A DNA stretch of 42,704 bases, taken from positions 1-42,704 of the forward strand of contig JAFUKG010000007.1 of assembly GCA_017467865.1 (NCBI GenBank). Reading direction: 5' to 3'. This stretch comes from Clostridia bacterium. GTDB taxonomy: Bacteria; Bacillota; Clostridia; Oscillospirales; SIG627. A program made the translations under genes and the position numbers. Each line of letters opens with the position of its first letter. The stretch's first letter is position 1. The notes under the pieces are model-generated. The model made no database searches. It had not been told where the DNA came from and saw nothing but the letters and a program-made list of their open reading frames with translations. Below, one piece after another: positions 14,841-24,492 of the stretch.

Positions 14841-17800
14841 TTACTTTATGCCTGCAAAAGTATATGCTTCAAGTTCAGCGTTGTACTCAACCCAATCAAT
14901 GATGATATAAGCAAGCTGAGTCTTTCTGTTCTCGTCAACGTAAGTACCGATACGAGCGGTCATAGTATAATCTGCGCCGTCGTTATAGTATTCGTTGTAT
15001 TCATCAATTACTGTAAGGAGAGTATCAATATCATCTACTGTAATCTCTTCAAGGATAAATTCTTCGTTATCTTCATTGGGGATGTTCTTTACTGCAAGAA
15101 CCTTTGTGTCCTCATTTACCTTATATCCGTCAGCATTTGCATCGGTGAATACAAGGGAGAGGTCCTTCATAACGTAATCTATCTTTTCTTCTGAATATGC
15201 ATCAAAGTCTGCGTCGAGAAGAACGTAGTCCTCTGTTTCAGCATCCCAAGCGTACATCTTATTGATTTCAGCCTTGGTAGCGTATTTGTACTCAAGTTCT
15301 TTATTTACAGTTGATACATCTGCGCCTTCGTAGATGTTCTTGAAGTTATAAGTCGCATAAGTTTCTTTCTTTTCAGAATCGTATTCTGCCTCTGTACCTG
15401 TAAGAGCAAGGAGGTGGAGACGTGCATCCTTCATGTAGTTACCTGCATCGGGAATAACCGCAACGCCTTCAAAACCGTCAAGAGCGAGCATTGTTGTTTC
15501 GATTACCCAAAGCTTTTCTTCCTTGTCATATGCGAGGAAGGTGTCGCCTGTGAGCTCAATCTTACCAAATTCTGCGGGAACTTCGTTACCATAGTAGAAG
15601 CCAATGTGTTCGTGTGCTCCTGTTGTCTTAGGTGTTGTATAGGTGTAGTAGAGAACGGAAGATTCGTCGACAGTAACCTTAGTAAGGATTACTGTGTCGT
15701 CTGAATCATCATCCTTGTCAGCACCTGCGTCAATAATAGACATAACCTTTGTATCGGGGTTAATAGTGAGGTAGTAACCGTTCTTACCGATCACCTTACC
15801 TGTAACTACTCCCTCTTCTTCGATGTCCTTATCAACGCCGTCGCTGGTAGTAAGTGAATAATATCCGTCAGTATCTATAACAAACTCAACGAGGATGTTA
15901 GGATACATAACTACGCCGTCTTTAACGTACGCTCTGTACATTGAGCCGTTCTGAGCTACTGTTTCAGCCTCTGTGCCGTTAATAGCAGCGGTGGGCTTAA
16001 GGTTTACGAGCTCTTCCTTACCGTTTATAAGGAGGTAAGCGGGATAGAATACTTCGTATCTCTTAGTCTTTTCGTTAATCTGAAGTTCTGTGGGTTTATC
16101 AACGAACTGAAGGATAGCCTTGTTCTGTCCGCCCATAGCAGCCTTCTTCTCTGCTTCTGTAGCAACAGTTGCATAAATTATAGTATCATTGTAGAGATAA
16201 TAGGTTACGTAGTTGTAGTCACCCTTATCGATATCATATCCAATGAAGCTGCTATTTGTATTTATTGAATTAATTACTGATTTAAGAATGGTATTTCCGG
16301 GATAAGTATAACGCTTAGCATGAAGGTTAGTATTAGTTGAGTATGAACCATATCCATAAATATTAACGGATGAAGAGCTATCTCCTGCTGAATACTTAGT
16401 AGCAAAGCCTGTTATGGTTTTAGCGGTTGATTCGTGATAGAAATCGTCACCAACTAAATGACCAACTATTATATCGCCTTCCTTAGGTCTGTCAAGCTCT
16501 GAATGGAAGGTTTCGCCCGCATAAGTTACTTCATAAGTTGTATCTGTGAGAGACTGAAGCTTGATAGAAGACTTAGTAGTGCTTACAACCTTGTAGGGCT
16601 TGCTATACGCAATAGTTACGTAATCGTAGTATCCATCGCCGTCGGAGTCGATAGCTTTTCTTGTATTAACATATGAGCTATTAAGAATAAGAGCTGCAGG
16701 GAAATTGTATCGGTAGTCGCCTGTAGGTGTATTATTCTCAACTGCATCACCAACTGCGCCGTGATAAAAAACTCTGTTGATAAGGTTCATATCTTTATCA
16801 ACGTAGAATGTAGTAACGCTATGTGCACCTGCGTAAGTAGGAATGGAAAGAACCTTTCCTTCGGGGAGGAATACGAGGTTTCTGATTTTATAGAAATTCT
16901 CGTAGTGGTGGTCAACACCGTTAAGAGTAAGACCGTGTGTTGAGTATCTGTGGCTAAGCTGCTTTATAGGATCGCCTGTATATGAAACGTCTGTTTCGGA
17001 AATACCGGCTATAGCACCGTAGGTTGCAGAGAAGCCTTCAGATATATTACCCTTAAGTGTAGAAGAGAAGTAGTTGCCTTCTTTATCAATAAAGAGACTG
17101 ATATTACGTGCAATAAGCTCGTCTGTTTTGCCCTCATAAGAAGTAAGGTTTATTTCTTCAAGATCAAGAGTGATAGTCTTAGGAACGTATTCATAAGTAC
17201 CTTCACCTTCGTCTACAACCTTGTCAGCTACAAACTGTCCGTTTTCATCAATGTAACAAACAACGATGGTATCTTCTTTGCTTGTCTTTGTGAATGCAAG
17301 ATAATCAATATCATTAATGGAAACTGCACTACTATATTGGTTATAAGTGTTGAAAGGAGGAATATCGTTTCTTACTGCTGCTCCTTCTTTTACCTTATAC
17401 GCCGCTTCAATAGCATAGTTTTCTGTAGCAACTATCTGTACTTCAAGCTCGGTGTAGCCCCATACGTCTGCTGCGAGAGTAGTGGGTGCTTGTGCAGGAG
17501 CAACTACGGTAAGATTTCCTACCTTAGTTTCTTCGGGAGCGGGAGTATACATCTGCTCGTCAAGAGAGTTGTGGAAGAGCTGTGCAACCTGTGCACGGGT
17601 AATAGCTGCATCACCTGCAACGTCCTCGAGACCTTCGCCGAGATTAAGGTCGATAAGAGCCTTAAGTCTTACGTCGATGGGCCAAATTTCAGGATTGAAA
17701 TCTGTGTAACCGAGCATTGCACAAACCATTTTAAGTGCTTCGTCATAGGTAACGTTACCTTCGGGCTTGAAGGTTCCGTCCTCGTAGCCGCCGACAATAT

Positions 17801-18128
17801 CCTTGCCTGCGCACCATGAGATATATCCCTTAGCCCAGCTGTTTGCGGGCACGTCGGGGAAGGTAGTAACGCCTTCGCCTGCATCGGTAGAGTTTGTGAA
17901 GGTGGTATAAACCAGCTTCGCCATTTCATCTCTTCTTACAGGGAGGGTGGGTTTGAAAGTGTTGTCCTCGTATCCGTGAATGATACCAAGGCTGGTCAGG
18001 CTTTCAATGGCTTTTGCATGAGGTGTGTCGTTCTTTACGTCTTCAAAGGTGTTTGCAGACACTGTAAGAGCACACAACATCATAGCCACAGCAAAGATGA
18101 CCGCTAAATAGCGCATACTTGTTTTCAT
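14841..18128 (-). CDS. SLH-domain surface protein C (1095 residues)
   Basis: Signal peptide to about residue 25 (ending T-V-S-A), then three SLH motifs: G-I-I-H-G-Y-E-D-N-T-F-K-P with V-R-R-D-E-M-A-K-L-V-Y; D-I-V-G-G-Y-E-D-G-T-F-K-P with V-T-Y-D-E-A-L-K-M-V; and a third ending A-I-T-R-A-Q-V-A-Q-L-F-H-N-S-L. SLH triplets bind pyruvylated secondary cell-wall polysaccharide. The remaining ~890 residues are acidic, lysine-rich and repeat-poor, and resemble SLH-A and SLH-B along their length (for example the V-L-Y-Y-T-Y-T segment and the following H-I-G-F-Y). This is therefore a whole-gene duplicate rather than a shared anchor module. TTTTAGGAGG lies eight bases before the ATG. Only 53 bases without a terminator separate it from the upstream SLH-B gene. 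Confidence 0.9.
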   Translation of the reverse strand: MKTSMRYLAVIFAVAMMLCALTVSANTFEDVKNDTPHAKAIESLTSLGIIHGYEDNTFKPTLPVRRDEMAKLVYTTFTNSTDAGEGVTTFPDVPANSWAKGYISWCAGKDIVGGYEDGTFKPEGNVTYDEALKMVCAMLGYTDFNPEIWPIDVRLKALIDLNLGEGLEDVAGDAAITRAQVAQLFHNSLDEQMYTPAPEETKVGNLTVVAPAQAPTTLAADVWGYTELEVQIVATENYAIEAAYKVKEGAAVRNDIPPFNTYNQYSSAVSINDIDYLAFTKTSKEDTIVVCYIDENGQFVADKVVDEGEGTYEYVPKTITLDLEEINLTSYEGKTDELIARNISLFIDKEGNYFSSTLKGNISEGFSATYGAIAGISETDVSYTGDPIKQLSHRYSTHGLTLNGVDHHYENFYKIRNLVFLPEGKVLSIPTYAGAHSVTTFYVDKDMNLINRVFYHGAVGDAVENNTPTGDYRYNFPAALILNSSYVNTRKAIDSDGDGYYDYVTIAYSKPYKVVSTTKSSIKLQSLTDTTYEVTYAGETFHSELDRPKEGDIIVGHLVGDDFYHESTAKTITGFATKYSAGDSSSSVNIYGYGSYSTNTNLHAKRYTYPGNTILKSVINSINTNSSFIGYDIDKGDYNYVTYYLYNDTIIYATVATEAEKKAAMGGQNKAILQFVDKPTELQINEKTKRYEVFYPAYLLINGKEELVNLKPTAAINGTEAETVAQNGSMYRAYVKDGVVMYPNILVEFVIDTDGYYSLTTSDGVDKDIEEEGVVTGKVIGKNGYYLTINPDTKVMSIIDAGADKDDDSDDTVILTKVTVDESSVLYYTYTTPKTTGAHEHIGFYYGNEVPAEFGKIELTGDTFLAYDKEEKLWVIETTMLALDGFEGVAVIPDAGNYMKDARLHLLALTGTEAEYDSEKKETYATYNFKNIYEGADVSTVNKELEYKYATKAEINKMYAWDAETEDYVLLDADFDAYSEEKIDYVMKDLSLVFTDANADGYKVNEDTKVLAVKNIPNEDNEEFILEEITVDDIDTLLTVIDEYNEYYNDGADYTMTARIGTYVDENRKTQLAYIIIDWVEYNAELEAYTFAGIK

Positions 18129-18181
18129 TTAGAAAACCTCCTAAAATCTTTTATGCTATGATTTATTTTATCTTTGCTTTT

Positions 18182-20968
18182 TTAAGCACCGAAATTATCG
18201 AAAAGGTCTGTTGAATGAGGGAAGATAACTCCCTTGTCGTTCTGTGTCCAGAAATCAAAGAATACAGAGCTGATCTGTTCTTCACCCTTAGCATCCTTGT
18301 ATGTAAAGAAGATTGCATCCATTTTACAATCGTTATCCTTACCAAGATCTGCTTCTTCGCCGGCTTCTTTCTTGCTCTCTATAAGATCAAGACAAGCCTG
18401 AATATCGTCAAGAGTCAACTGCTTGTAGGATGAAGTGTACTTATCACCGTTTACAGATACTGTAAAGGTCCAGAGAACTGCTGAATCTGAAATCTTAACA
18501 CCGTCAGAATACTTACCTTCGGTGGTGAAGAGATATCCGTTGAAGATTTCCTTTACTGTGCCTACAGAAACGCTTGTAACGTCTGCTCTGTCAGCGGTAA
18601 TCTTAACATACTCTTCAAGGTCCTCATCGTACGCATAAAGATTTACCTTAGTAAGCGTCTGTGCGTTGCTGCCCATTTTTGATTTATCGAGAACTGCACC
18701 TGAGTTTGTAAGGGTCTTCATATCCATGAGATAGTGTGAGCTGAATACTCCGCCTTCTTCGATGAGATATTCCTGAGTTGAGCTTGAGTAGCAGTACTTG
18801 ATAAGACGTCCGTCTGTTCTATAGTCGCCGCCGCTCTTCTTTTCCTTGAGAGCCTTGCCAAGCATTGTAGCCTCAAGAGTATAAACGGAAGAGTTTTCAT
18901 CCTTTACAAGGTATGTATAACCTTCTGTTTTTGCTGTATAGAAATCATCATAGATGTTTGCGTAGGTATAAACGCCAAGATATTTGTGAAGTCCTGTTTC
19001 TTCCTTAGTGTATGGGTAATACAAAGCGGAAGAGTCGAGTATCTGAACTCTTGTTGAGTCAAAATCATCACCGTTGATATCTTTACCTGTTACCTGGTAA
19101 CGTCCGTTGTAAACCGCAATTGTTGCGCCGGGCTCGAGTACCACGTAATCTTCTACTTCCTTCTCAACAAGCTTGAGTGTGTAAAGACCGTCTTCGTTAA
19201 CTGTGTAAGTTACGAGAGTGTAGTTGGGCTGGAGATAGTTGAGAATGATGTGTTCTGCCTTACCGTAGTCCTTAAGAAGCTTAGCAGCATTTGTCTGGAT
19301 AGAGATAACGCTATCGTCTGTATCGATAACTGTATCTACGGGGTTAAGAGAAACCTTAGTTTCCTTACCGTCGATAACGAGAACTGCAGAATATACTGTC
19401 GTAAACTTCTGTGTCTCTGCATCGAGGATAGGATCTTCGGGAGTGTTTATATATGCGAGAACCGCATAGTTGTTTTCGGTAAGAGTATTCTTTGCGCCGG
19501 GAGCGTAGAACACGTTGCCGTTATAGATGTAGAAGTCATACTGCTTCGCGTCGCCGTTCTTATCGAGATCGAGTACAGCTCCGTCGAGAGCGAGAGCGTT
19601 AACGTTGCTAAATACAACCTCATTTACGCCATATTCAGTACCGCCGATAGTAATCTTGTCAGCACCTATCTTTGTAGCAGATGCAGTTGTGGGAGCGATA
19701 ACTCCAACCACTTCTACTGAAAATCCTCTGTCAACGATAACTACAACGTCTTCTTCAGCATAAACAACCTTTGATTCAATATTGTCGTTGTTCATAACCT
19801 TGTCAGAACCTGTACCAACAATTGCAAGAGGTGCAAATGTGGTTGTGCTCTTGCCAATGGTCTTTACTTCATAAGCTGAATAGTAGTTCCATTCAACCCA
19901 ATCGTAAACGCCGTCAGCGTCTTCGTCGCAAGCAAGAGATACGTACTCAAGGTCTTCTGAAGGAACAACAAGAGTTGTTTCTGTTACCTTACCGTTCTTG
20001 TCAATAGAAATACCGGAAAGAGCGGCAACTTCTTTTTCGGAAAGTACTTCACCGTTAAGGCAAAGTTCATTATCCTTGTTAAGGGTAATCTTTACGTTCT
20101 CTTCAAAAACAGACTTAACTGTTGTGCCGATGATTTCGCCGTTTCTCTTAATAATATTAACGCGAGCCTTGATAAGATCATCTGTCTTACCGTTGTATTT
20201 TTCAAGGCCGAGCTCTTCAAGAGTAGCGTCACCGTAAAGGTCAAGTGTGATTTCGTCTTCCTTATCGGTTGCATTCTTTGTACCGGTAGAAAGCTTTTCA
20301 GTAGCAAGAACTGTATCTTCTGTCTCGGTAACTCCCCAGATATCTGCAATGAGAGTCATAGGAACGTCAAGACCGAAGTCGCCCTTCTTGGTTTCGTTCA
20401 TCTGCGCATAGAGAGCGTTATAAACGATCTGTGCAATCTGTGCTCTTGTAACATAGTCAGAACCGTTAACACCTGAAACGTTTTCGCCAAGTCCAAGGGT
20501 GGTAAGAGCAGTTCTTCTTACGTCGGTAGGCCAGAATCTGGAATCCCAATCTTTATAACCGAGGGCACCGCAAACCATTTTAAGAGCCTGGTCATATGTA
20601 ACATTGTCATCGGGTCCGAATTTACCATTGCCGTAACCGCCAACGATACCGTTTGCGGCACACCAGGAAACGTAACCTGCTGCCCAATTGTCGGCAGGAA
20701 CGTCGGAAAAGCTTTCAGTAGCAGTTCCTGCTTCACTGAAAGTTGTGTAAAGGACGAATATTATTTTCGCCATCTCGTCACGCTGAACCAATTCATTGGG
20801 CTTCAGCGAGCCGTCATCATATCCTCCGAAAACACCAAGATTAACGAGGAAATCAAGAGCTTCTTCGTTAGCTATCTTATCGTTGTTGTCAGCGGAGGCA
20901 GTAATAGCCATACCTGCAATCATAACAACCGCAAGAATCAGACTTAAGAAGCGTACGCTTGTTTTCAT
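18182..20968 (-). CDS. SLH-domain surface protein B (928 residues)
   Basis: Same plan as its neighbours. The signal peptide ends near A-I-T-A-S-A. Three SLH motifs follow (G-V-F-G-G-Y-D-D-G-S-L-K-P; G-I-V-G-G-Y-G-N-G-K-F-G-P; Y-V-T-R-A-Q-I-A-Q-I-V-Y-N-A-L), then a long beta-rich C-terminal part with the shared L-E-K-Y-N-G-K-T-D-D-L-I element and A-L-Y-Y-P-Y-T. It has its own promoter at 21020-21048 and TTTTAGGAGG before the ATG. It is probably the first gene of an operon with SLH-C and the triple-repeat protein. Its first SLH motif is the most divergent of the three proteins (S-L-K-P instead of T-F-K-P). Confidence 0.9.
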   Translation of the reverse strand: MKTSVRFLSLILAVVMIAGMAITASADNNDKIANEEALDFLVNLGVFGGYDDGSLKPNELVQRDEMAKIIFVLYTTFSEAGTATESFSDVPADNWAAGYVSWCAANGIVGGYGNGKFGPDDNVTYDQALKMVCGALGYKDWDSRFWPTDVRRTALTTLGLGENVSGVNGSDYVTRAQIAQIVYNALYAQMNETKKGDFGLDVPMTLIADIWGVTETEDTVLATEKLSTGTKNATDKEDEITLDLYGDATLEELGLEKYNGKTDDLIKARVNIIKRNGEIIGTTVKSVFEENVKITLNKDNELCLNGEVLSEKEVAALSGISIDKNGKVTETTLVVPSEDLEYVSLACDEDADGVYDWVEWNYYSAYEVKTIGKSTTTFAPLAIVGTGSDKVMNNDNIESKVVYAEEDVVVIVDRGFSVEVVGVIAPTTASATKIGADKITIGGTEYGVNEVVFSNVNALALDGAVLDLDKNGDAKQYDFYIYNGNVFYAPGAKNTLTENNYAVLAYINTPEDPILDAETQKFTTVYSAVLVIDGKETKVSLNPVDTVIDTDDSVISIQTNAAKLLKDYGKAEHIILNYLQPNYTLVTYTVNEDGLYTLKLVEKEVEDYVVLEPGATIAVYNGRYQVTGKDINGDDFDSTRVQILDSSALYYPYTKEETGLHKYLGVYTYANIYDDFYTAKTEGYTYLVKDENSSVYTLEATMLGKALKEKKSGGDYRTDGRLIKYCYSSSTQEYLIEEGGVFSSHYLMDMKTLTNSGAVLDKSKMGSNAQTLTKVNLYAYDEDLEEYVKITADRADVTSVSVGTVKEIFNGYLFTTEGKYSDGVKISDSAVLWTFTVSVNGDKYTSSYKQLTLDDIQACLDLIESKKEAGEEADLGKDNDCKMDAIFFTYKDAKGEEQISSVFFDFWTQNDKGVIFPHSTDLFDNFGA

Positions 20969-21019
20969 AATGAAAACCTCCTAAAAAATTTTGCCCAGTA
21001 TTTATTTTTTGGCATTATT

Positions 21020-21048
21020 ATAATATCACAAACTCGAAAATAAAACAA
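21020..21048 (-). promoter_or_regulatory. Promoter of the SLH-B operon
   Basis: On the minus strand TTGTTT (21048-21043), 17 bases, TATTAT (21025-21020), with TGTGA before the -10. From TGTGATATTAT through TGCCAAAA it nearly matches the SLH-A promoter. Further upstream are CTGTAATA and CTGTAACAG (about 21063-21081) and a perfect 7-base inverted repeat TTGTGCA/TGCACAA (21105-21121). Confidence 0.6.
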
Positions 21049-21139
21049 GACTTTTTTCACTTCTGTAATAATTCTGTAACAGTTAAATGTATTACACGAA
21101 AGCAAATTGTGCATTTTGCACAACACTCTTGAAACAGAC

Positions 21140-21175
21140 AAAAAAAGAGTGTCTCCCAATAATGGGAGACACTCT
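21140..21175 (-). terminator. Strong terminator of the SLH-A gene
   Basis: AGAGTGTCTCCC and GGGAGACACTCT (21146-21175) form a 12-base stem around AATAAT, followed on the minus strand by seven T. Confidence 0.9.
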
Positions 21176-21196
21176 GAATTAAGCGTTAATACTTAA

Positions 21197-23989
21197 TTAT
21201 TTTGTGAAAAGAGCGCCGTTGATAGCAACGAGGTCGCCGTTTTCATCTTCTTCGAAGATGTTAACGATGATGCCCTTAACGGTATACTCGTAATCAGTGC
21301 CAGAAGACTTTTCGTAGTCAATAGCTCTAACGAGGATAGCATCAACTGCTGCTATGTCGTTGTCTGCGATGTCGTCAGCATTAACTGCTGCAACGTCTGC
21401 GAGCATTGCTTCGAGTTCGTCTACTGTGAGTTCCTTGTATGCATCAAGAACTGCCTTTTCATCCTCATCGAGGCCAAGACCCCAGATGGTGATGTCGTCA
21501 GCAATGGGAGCATCAAGTGTTGCACCGTCTAAATCGTACTCGATGCTAGTAACACCACTGATGTGGAAAACATCCTTAAGAACAACATTCTGGAATGTTG
21601 CAATGTCGTTAACGGGAACATATACTTCAGCATCAGCATCCCAACCGTAGAAGTTACCTGCTACAGTTTCAGTTGCCTTGTTAGCTTCAACAGCTTCGTT
21701 AGCTACAGGAGCGTCAACACCCTTGAAGATGTGCTCAAGGTATGTCTTGCCGTTCTTGCTGTACTTGGAGCTGCTTTCAGGAGCGTAAAGAACGAGAGTA
21801 CCGTCTGTTGTGTAGTTAACTTCACCGTCAACAACACCCTTGATCTCACCGTCAACCATAGCTGCGATAAGAACCCAGTTCTTGTTTACTTCATCGTATG
21901 TGATGTAAGCGTTGCCCTTGAGAGGCTTGTCTGAGAATGTCTTGTTTGTGATAGACTCAGCATCATAAGAAGCGATGTGCTTGAAGTCACCAGTCTTGAT
22001 TTCATCTGTGTATGTGTAGAAGATAACAGAATTTTCATCAAGAACTACTCTGTATCCCTTGTTGTTATCATTAACATCCTTAACAACATAGTACTTCTTG
22101 TCTGCGTCATAAGAGATAGTACCAGCTATCATCATGTCGTCTTCTGCGTTGAGAGCCTTGTCGATTGTGAGAACGTACTCACCGTCGTCATTCTCTTCGT
22201 ATGCAGATACAAGAGTATAGTTGTATACAGGTGTAGCGGTTGAATCGTCAACCTTGAATGCGTCAAGAGCTGCAGCTGCAGTGTAATCCTTTGCACCTAC
22301 GATTGCATTGCCTTCAGATGCAAGGTTAACCTTTGTTTCAACACCGTCAACGATGAGAGTTGCAATGTATGCAGTCTCATACCTCATTGTTGCCTGGTTG
22401 AGAGTCTTTTCGTCTGTTACTTCAACTTCCTTGAGGATTGCGATGCTGTACTCAGTAGCAGCCTTGAGACCTTCCTGAGCTACAAGCTTGCCGTCGTATA
22501 CATAGAAAGTAGCCTTGTAATCTTCGCCAAGAGAAGAAGCACTGATCTGACCTTCTGTGTATTCAACAACTCCGATACCGTCAAGAGTTACCTTCTTGTC
22601 GTTTTCGTTGATCTTAGTAGCGTAAGATTCTACGCCTTCGATGATTTCGCCGTAGTAGATGCCGCCAAGGTTAGCAACTGCAACCATGTCATCCTTTTCA
22701 ACTGCAACTGTGAGGTCAGCAGTAGCTACGTTAACGTTTGAACCGCCTGCTACAGGAGCAAGAACGATTGTCTTGTTAGTATCCTTCTTGATAGAAGAAA
22801 CTGTGAAGAAGTTTACGGGAACGATTACGATACCGTCAACTTCGCCGTCGCCTTCAACGTCGATAGCACGAGCCATATAAGAAGCGTCGAGAGCTGCTAC
22901 GATAGCATCTGCGATAAGAACGTCTTCGCCATCCTTGTTGTCCTTAGAGAAGATGTCGCCGTCTGTTACGAGGCTATCACCTGCGCCAAGAGTCCAAAGC
23001 TTAAGCTCGTCTTCAGCCTTCTTTTCAGCTGTGTACTTAACACCGTTAACTGTAAGAGTATCCTGAGCCTTGTTGTATGTTACTTCAACACCGTCAACAA
23101 CTGAACCGGAAACGGTAGCTGCTGCAAGCATTTCATTCTTAACTGAATCAACAAGAGTCATGATTTCAAGACCGATGAGAGCATCTGTCTTGCCTTCATA
23201 CTTTTCAAGACCGAGATCAGCAAGTTCATATGTCTTGCCATCGCTGAGCTTGATAGTATCTTCTTCGCCGGTCTTAGAACCGAAGTTTTCAGTACCATCT
23301 ACTGTGTAAGGAACTTCTGTGAACTTCCAGATATCAACTGCAAGTTTCTTAGCTACTGTAACGGGAACTGTGTAACCGGTATCTCCGAGAGGAACCTGAA
23401 CAGTCTTGGTTTCGTTCATGTCAGCGTTGAGTGCGTTGTACATGATCTGAGCAACCTGTGCTCTTGTGAGCTGGTCACCGCCCTTAACGTCTTCAAGCTC
23501 TTCGCCGAGCTCGAGAGTTCTGAGAGCTGTCATTCTAACGTCTGTGGGCCAGAGGTTAGACTGGAATCCCTTGTAACCGAGAACGCCGCAAACCATCTTA
23601 AGAGCCTGGTCGTATGTAACGTTGTCGTTAGGACCGAACTTGCCATCACCGTAACCGCCGATGATATCCTGCTGTGAACACCAGTTGATGTAACCGGTTG
23701 CCCAGTGGTCATCTGCTACGTCTGTGAAAGCAGTCTTAGCTGTTCCTGCATCAACGAATGTTGTGTAGAGAACGTATACGAGTTTTGCCATTTCAGCACG
23801 AGTAACCTTCTGGTCGGGCTTAAATGTGCCATCTCCGTAACCGCCGATAACACCGAGCTGTGTAAGAACGTTAATAGCATTAGCGTGCTTGTTGCCAGCT
23901 ACGTCGTCAAACGCGGAAACTGAAAGTGCTGCACTTGCAATCATAACAACTGCAAGAAGCATTGCTAAAAAGCGTGCGCTTGTTTTCAT
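21197..23989 (-). CDS. SLH-domain surface protein A, likely the major S-layer protein (930 residues)
   Basis: Signal peptide to about residue 26 (ending S-V-S-A), then three well-conserved SLH motifs: V-I-G-G-Y-G-D-G-T-F-K-P with V-T-R-A-E-M-A-K-L-V-Y; I-I-G-G-Y-G-D-G-K-F-G-P; and Q-L-T-R-A-Q-V-A-Q-I-M-Y-N-A-L. The C-terminal ~730 residues are acidic, with almost no cysteine, typical of self-assembling S-layer proteins. It is monocistronic with a strong terminator and an upstream region full of TGTAACA sites. Codon use is narrower than in SLH-B and SLH-C (many GTT, GCA, AAC and AAG codons by eye), suggesting high expression. AGGAGG lies about ten bases before the ATG. The status as major S-layer protein is inference. 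Confidence 0.9.
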   Translation of the reverse strand: MKTSARFLAMLLAVVMIASAALSVSAFDDVAGNKHANAINVLTQLGVIGGYGDGTFKPDQKVTRAEMAKLVYVLYTTFVDAGTAKTAFTDVADDHWATGYINWCSQQDIIGGYGDGKFGPNDNVTYDQALKMVCGVLGYKGFQSNLWPTDVRMTALRTLELGEELEDVKGGDQLTRAQVAQIMYNALNADMNETKTVQVPLGDTGYTVPVTVAKKLAVDIWKFTEVPYTVDGTENFGSKTGEEDTIKLSDGKTYELADLGLEKYEGKTDALIGLEIMTLVDSVKNEMLAAATVSGSVVDGVEVTYNKAQDTLTVNGVKYTAEKKAEDELKLWTLGAGDSLVTDGDIFSKDNKDGEDVLIADAIVAALDASYMARAIDVEGDGEVDGIVIVPVNFFTVSSIKKDTNKTIVLAPVAGGSNVNVATADLTVAVEKDDMVAVANLGGIYYGEIIEGVESYATKINENDKKVTLDGIGVVEYTEGQISASSLGEDYKATFYVYDGKLVAQEGLKAATEYSIAILKEVEVTDEKTLNQATMRYETAYIATLIVDGVETKVNLASEGNAIVGAKDYTAAAALDAFKVDDSTATPVYNYTLVSAYEENDDGEYVLTIDKALNAEDDMMIAGTISYDADKKYYVVKDVNDNNKGYRVVLDENSVIFYTYTDEIKTGDFKHIASYDAESITNKTFSDKPLKGNAYITYDEVNKNWVLIAAMVDGEIKGVVDGEVNYTTDGTLVLYAPESSSKYSKNGKTYLEHIFKGVDAPVANEAVEANKATETVAGNFYGWDADAEVYVPVNDIATFQNVVLKDVFHISGVTSIEYDLDGATLDAPIADDITIWGLGLDEDEKAVLDAYKELTVDELEAMLADVAAVNADDIADNDIAAVDAILVRAIDYEKSSGTDYEYTVKGIIVNIFEEDENGDLVAINGALFTK

Positions 23990-24039
23990 AGTTGTGAAAA
24001 CCTCCTAAATATTTCTTTTGCCTTTCTTTTGGCACTATC

Positions 24040-24068
24040 ATAATATCACAGCGTTTTTTTAAATGCAA
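24040..24068 (-). promoter_or_regulatory. Promoter of the SLH-A gene
   Basis: On the minus strand TTGCAT (24068-24063), 17 bases, TATTAT (24045-24040), preceded by TGTGA. The leader from the -10 to the RBS resembles that of SLH-B (GCCAAAA, then TTTAGGAGGTTTTC). Confidence 0.65.
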
Positions 24069-24081
24069 GCGTTTTTCGATT

Positions 24082-24141
24082 TTGTAACATAACTGTAACA
24101 TTAGAAAGTGTTTTGTTACAATAAAAGCAGGTTTTGTTACA
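24082..24141. promoter_or_regulatory. Cluster of four TGTAACA-type sites upstream of the SLH-A promoter
   Basis: TTGTAACA (24082-24089), CTGTAACA (24093-24100), TTGTTACA (24113-24120) and TTGTTACA (24134-24141). Two face one way and two the other. They lie 14 to 73 bases upstream of the -35 box. A related CTGTAACAG precedes the SLH-B promoter. The layout suits an activator or a cooperatively binding regulator, whose identity is unknown. Confidence 0.45.
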
Positions 24142-24181
24142 GCGCTTCATTAATTTTCCATTTTTTGTTGAGCTTTTTGCC

Positions 24182-24209
24182 TTGACAAGTGACTTTGTGA
24201 TATTATAAT
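24182..24209 (+). promoter_or_regulatory. Promoter upstream of the capA-like gene
   Basis: TTGACA (24182-24187), 16 bases, TATAAT (24204-24209). The transcript would have a leader of about 275 bases containing repeat sequences. Confidence 0.65.
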
Positions 24210-24220
24210 ATATATTAAGG

Positions 24221-24480
24221 AAGAATCCAGAGTGAAGAATTGCGGTTGATTTTGCTTTGCAAAATCTTCATCTAAATCATATCTTAGGAAACAGCGGTTT
24301 TCGACGCGCCGATTGAGAAAAGTTTGCAACCCTTCCACCGCAAGCGGTCCTCCTCCCCTTACACAGGGGAGGGGGTTTCAAATCTTCAATAATTTTAATT
24401 TTTAAAATTATAAATTTTCCGAAGGGAAATTGTCCTTAATTGTTCACTATTCATTATTCATTATTCATTAGGTAAATAAA
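24221..24480. repeat. Long repeat-bearing leader, copy 3 of the dispersed stem-loop element
   Basis: The core GTTGATTTTGC...GCAAAATCTTC is at 24245-24269. Further on are CCACCGCAAGCGGT, a CTCCCC/GGGGAG stem (about 24353-24372), AATTTTCC/GGAAATT and three copies of TATTCATTA at the right end. No reading frame with an RBS is present. I see no known riboswitch fold. The stretch separates the divergent SLH-A and capA-like genes. Confidence 0.5.
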
Positions 24481-24492
24481 GGAAGAATAAAC

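Noticed and set aside
24221..24480. Riboswitch in the long leader of the capA-like gene
   Set aside because: The leader is composed of dispersed repeat sequences, with no terminator-antiterminator layout or known aptamer core that I could recognise.
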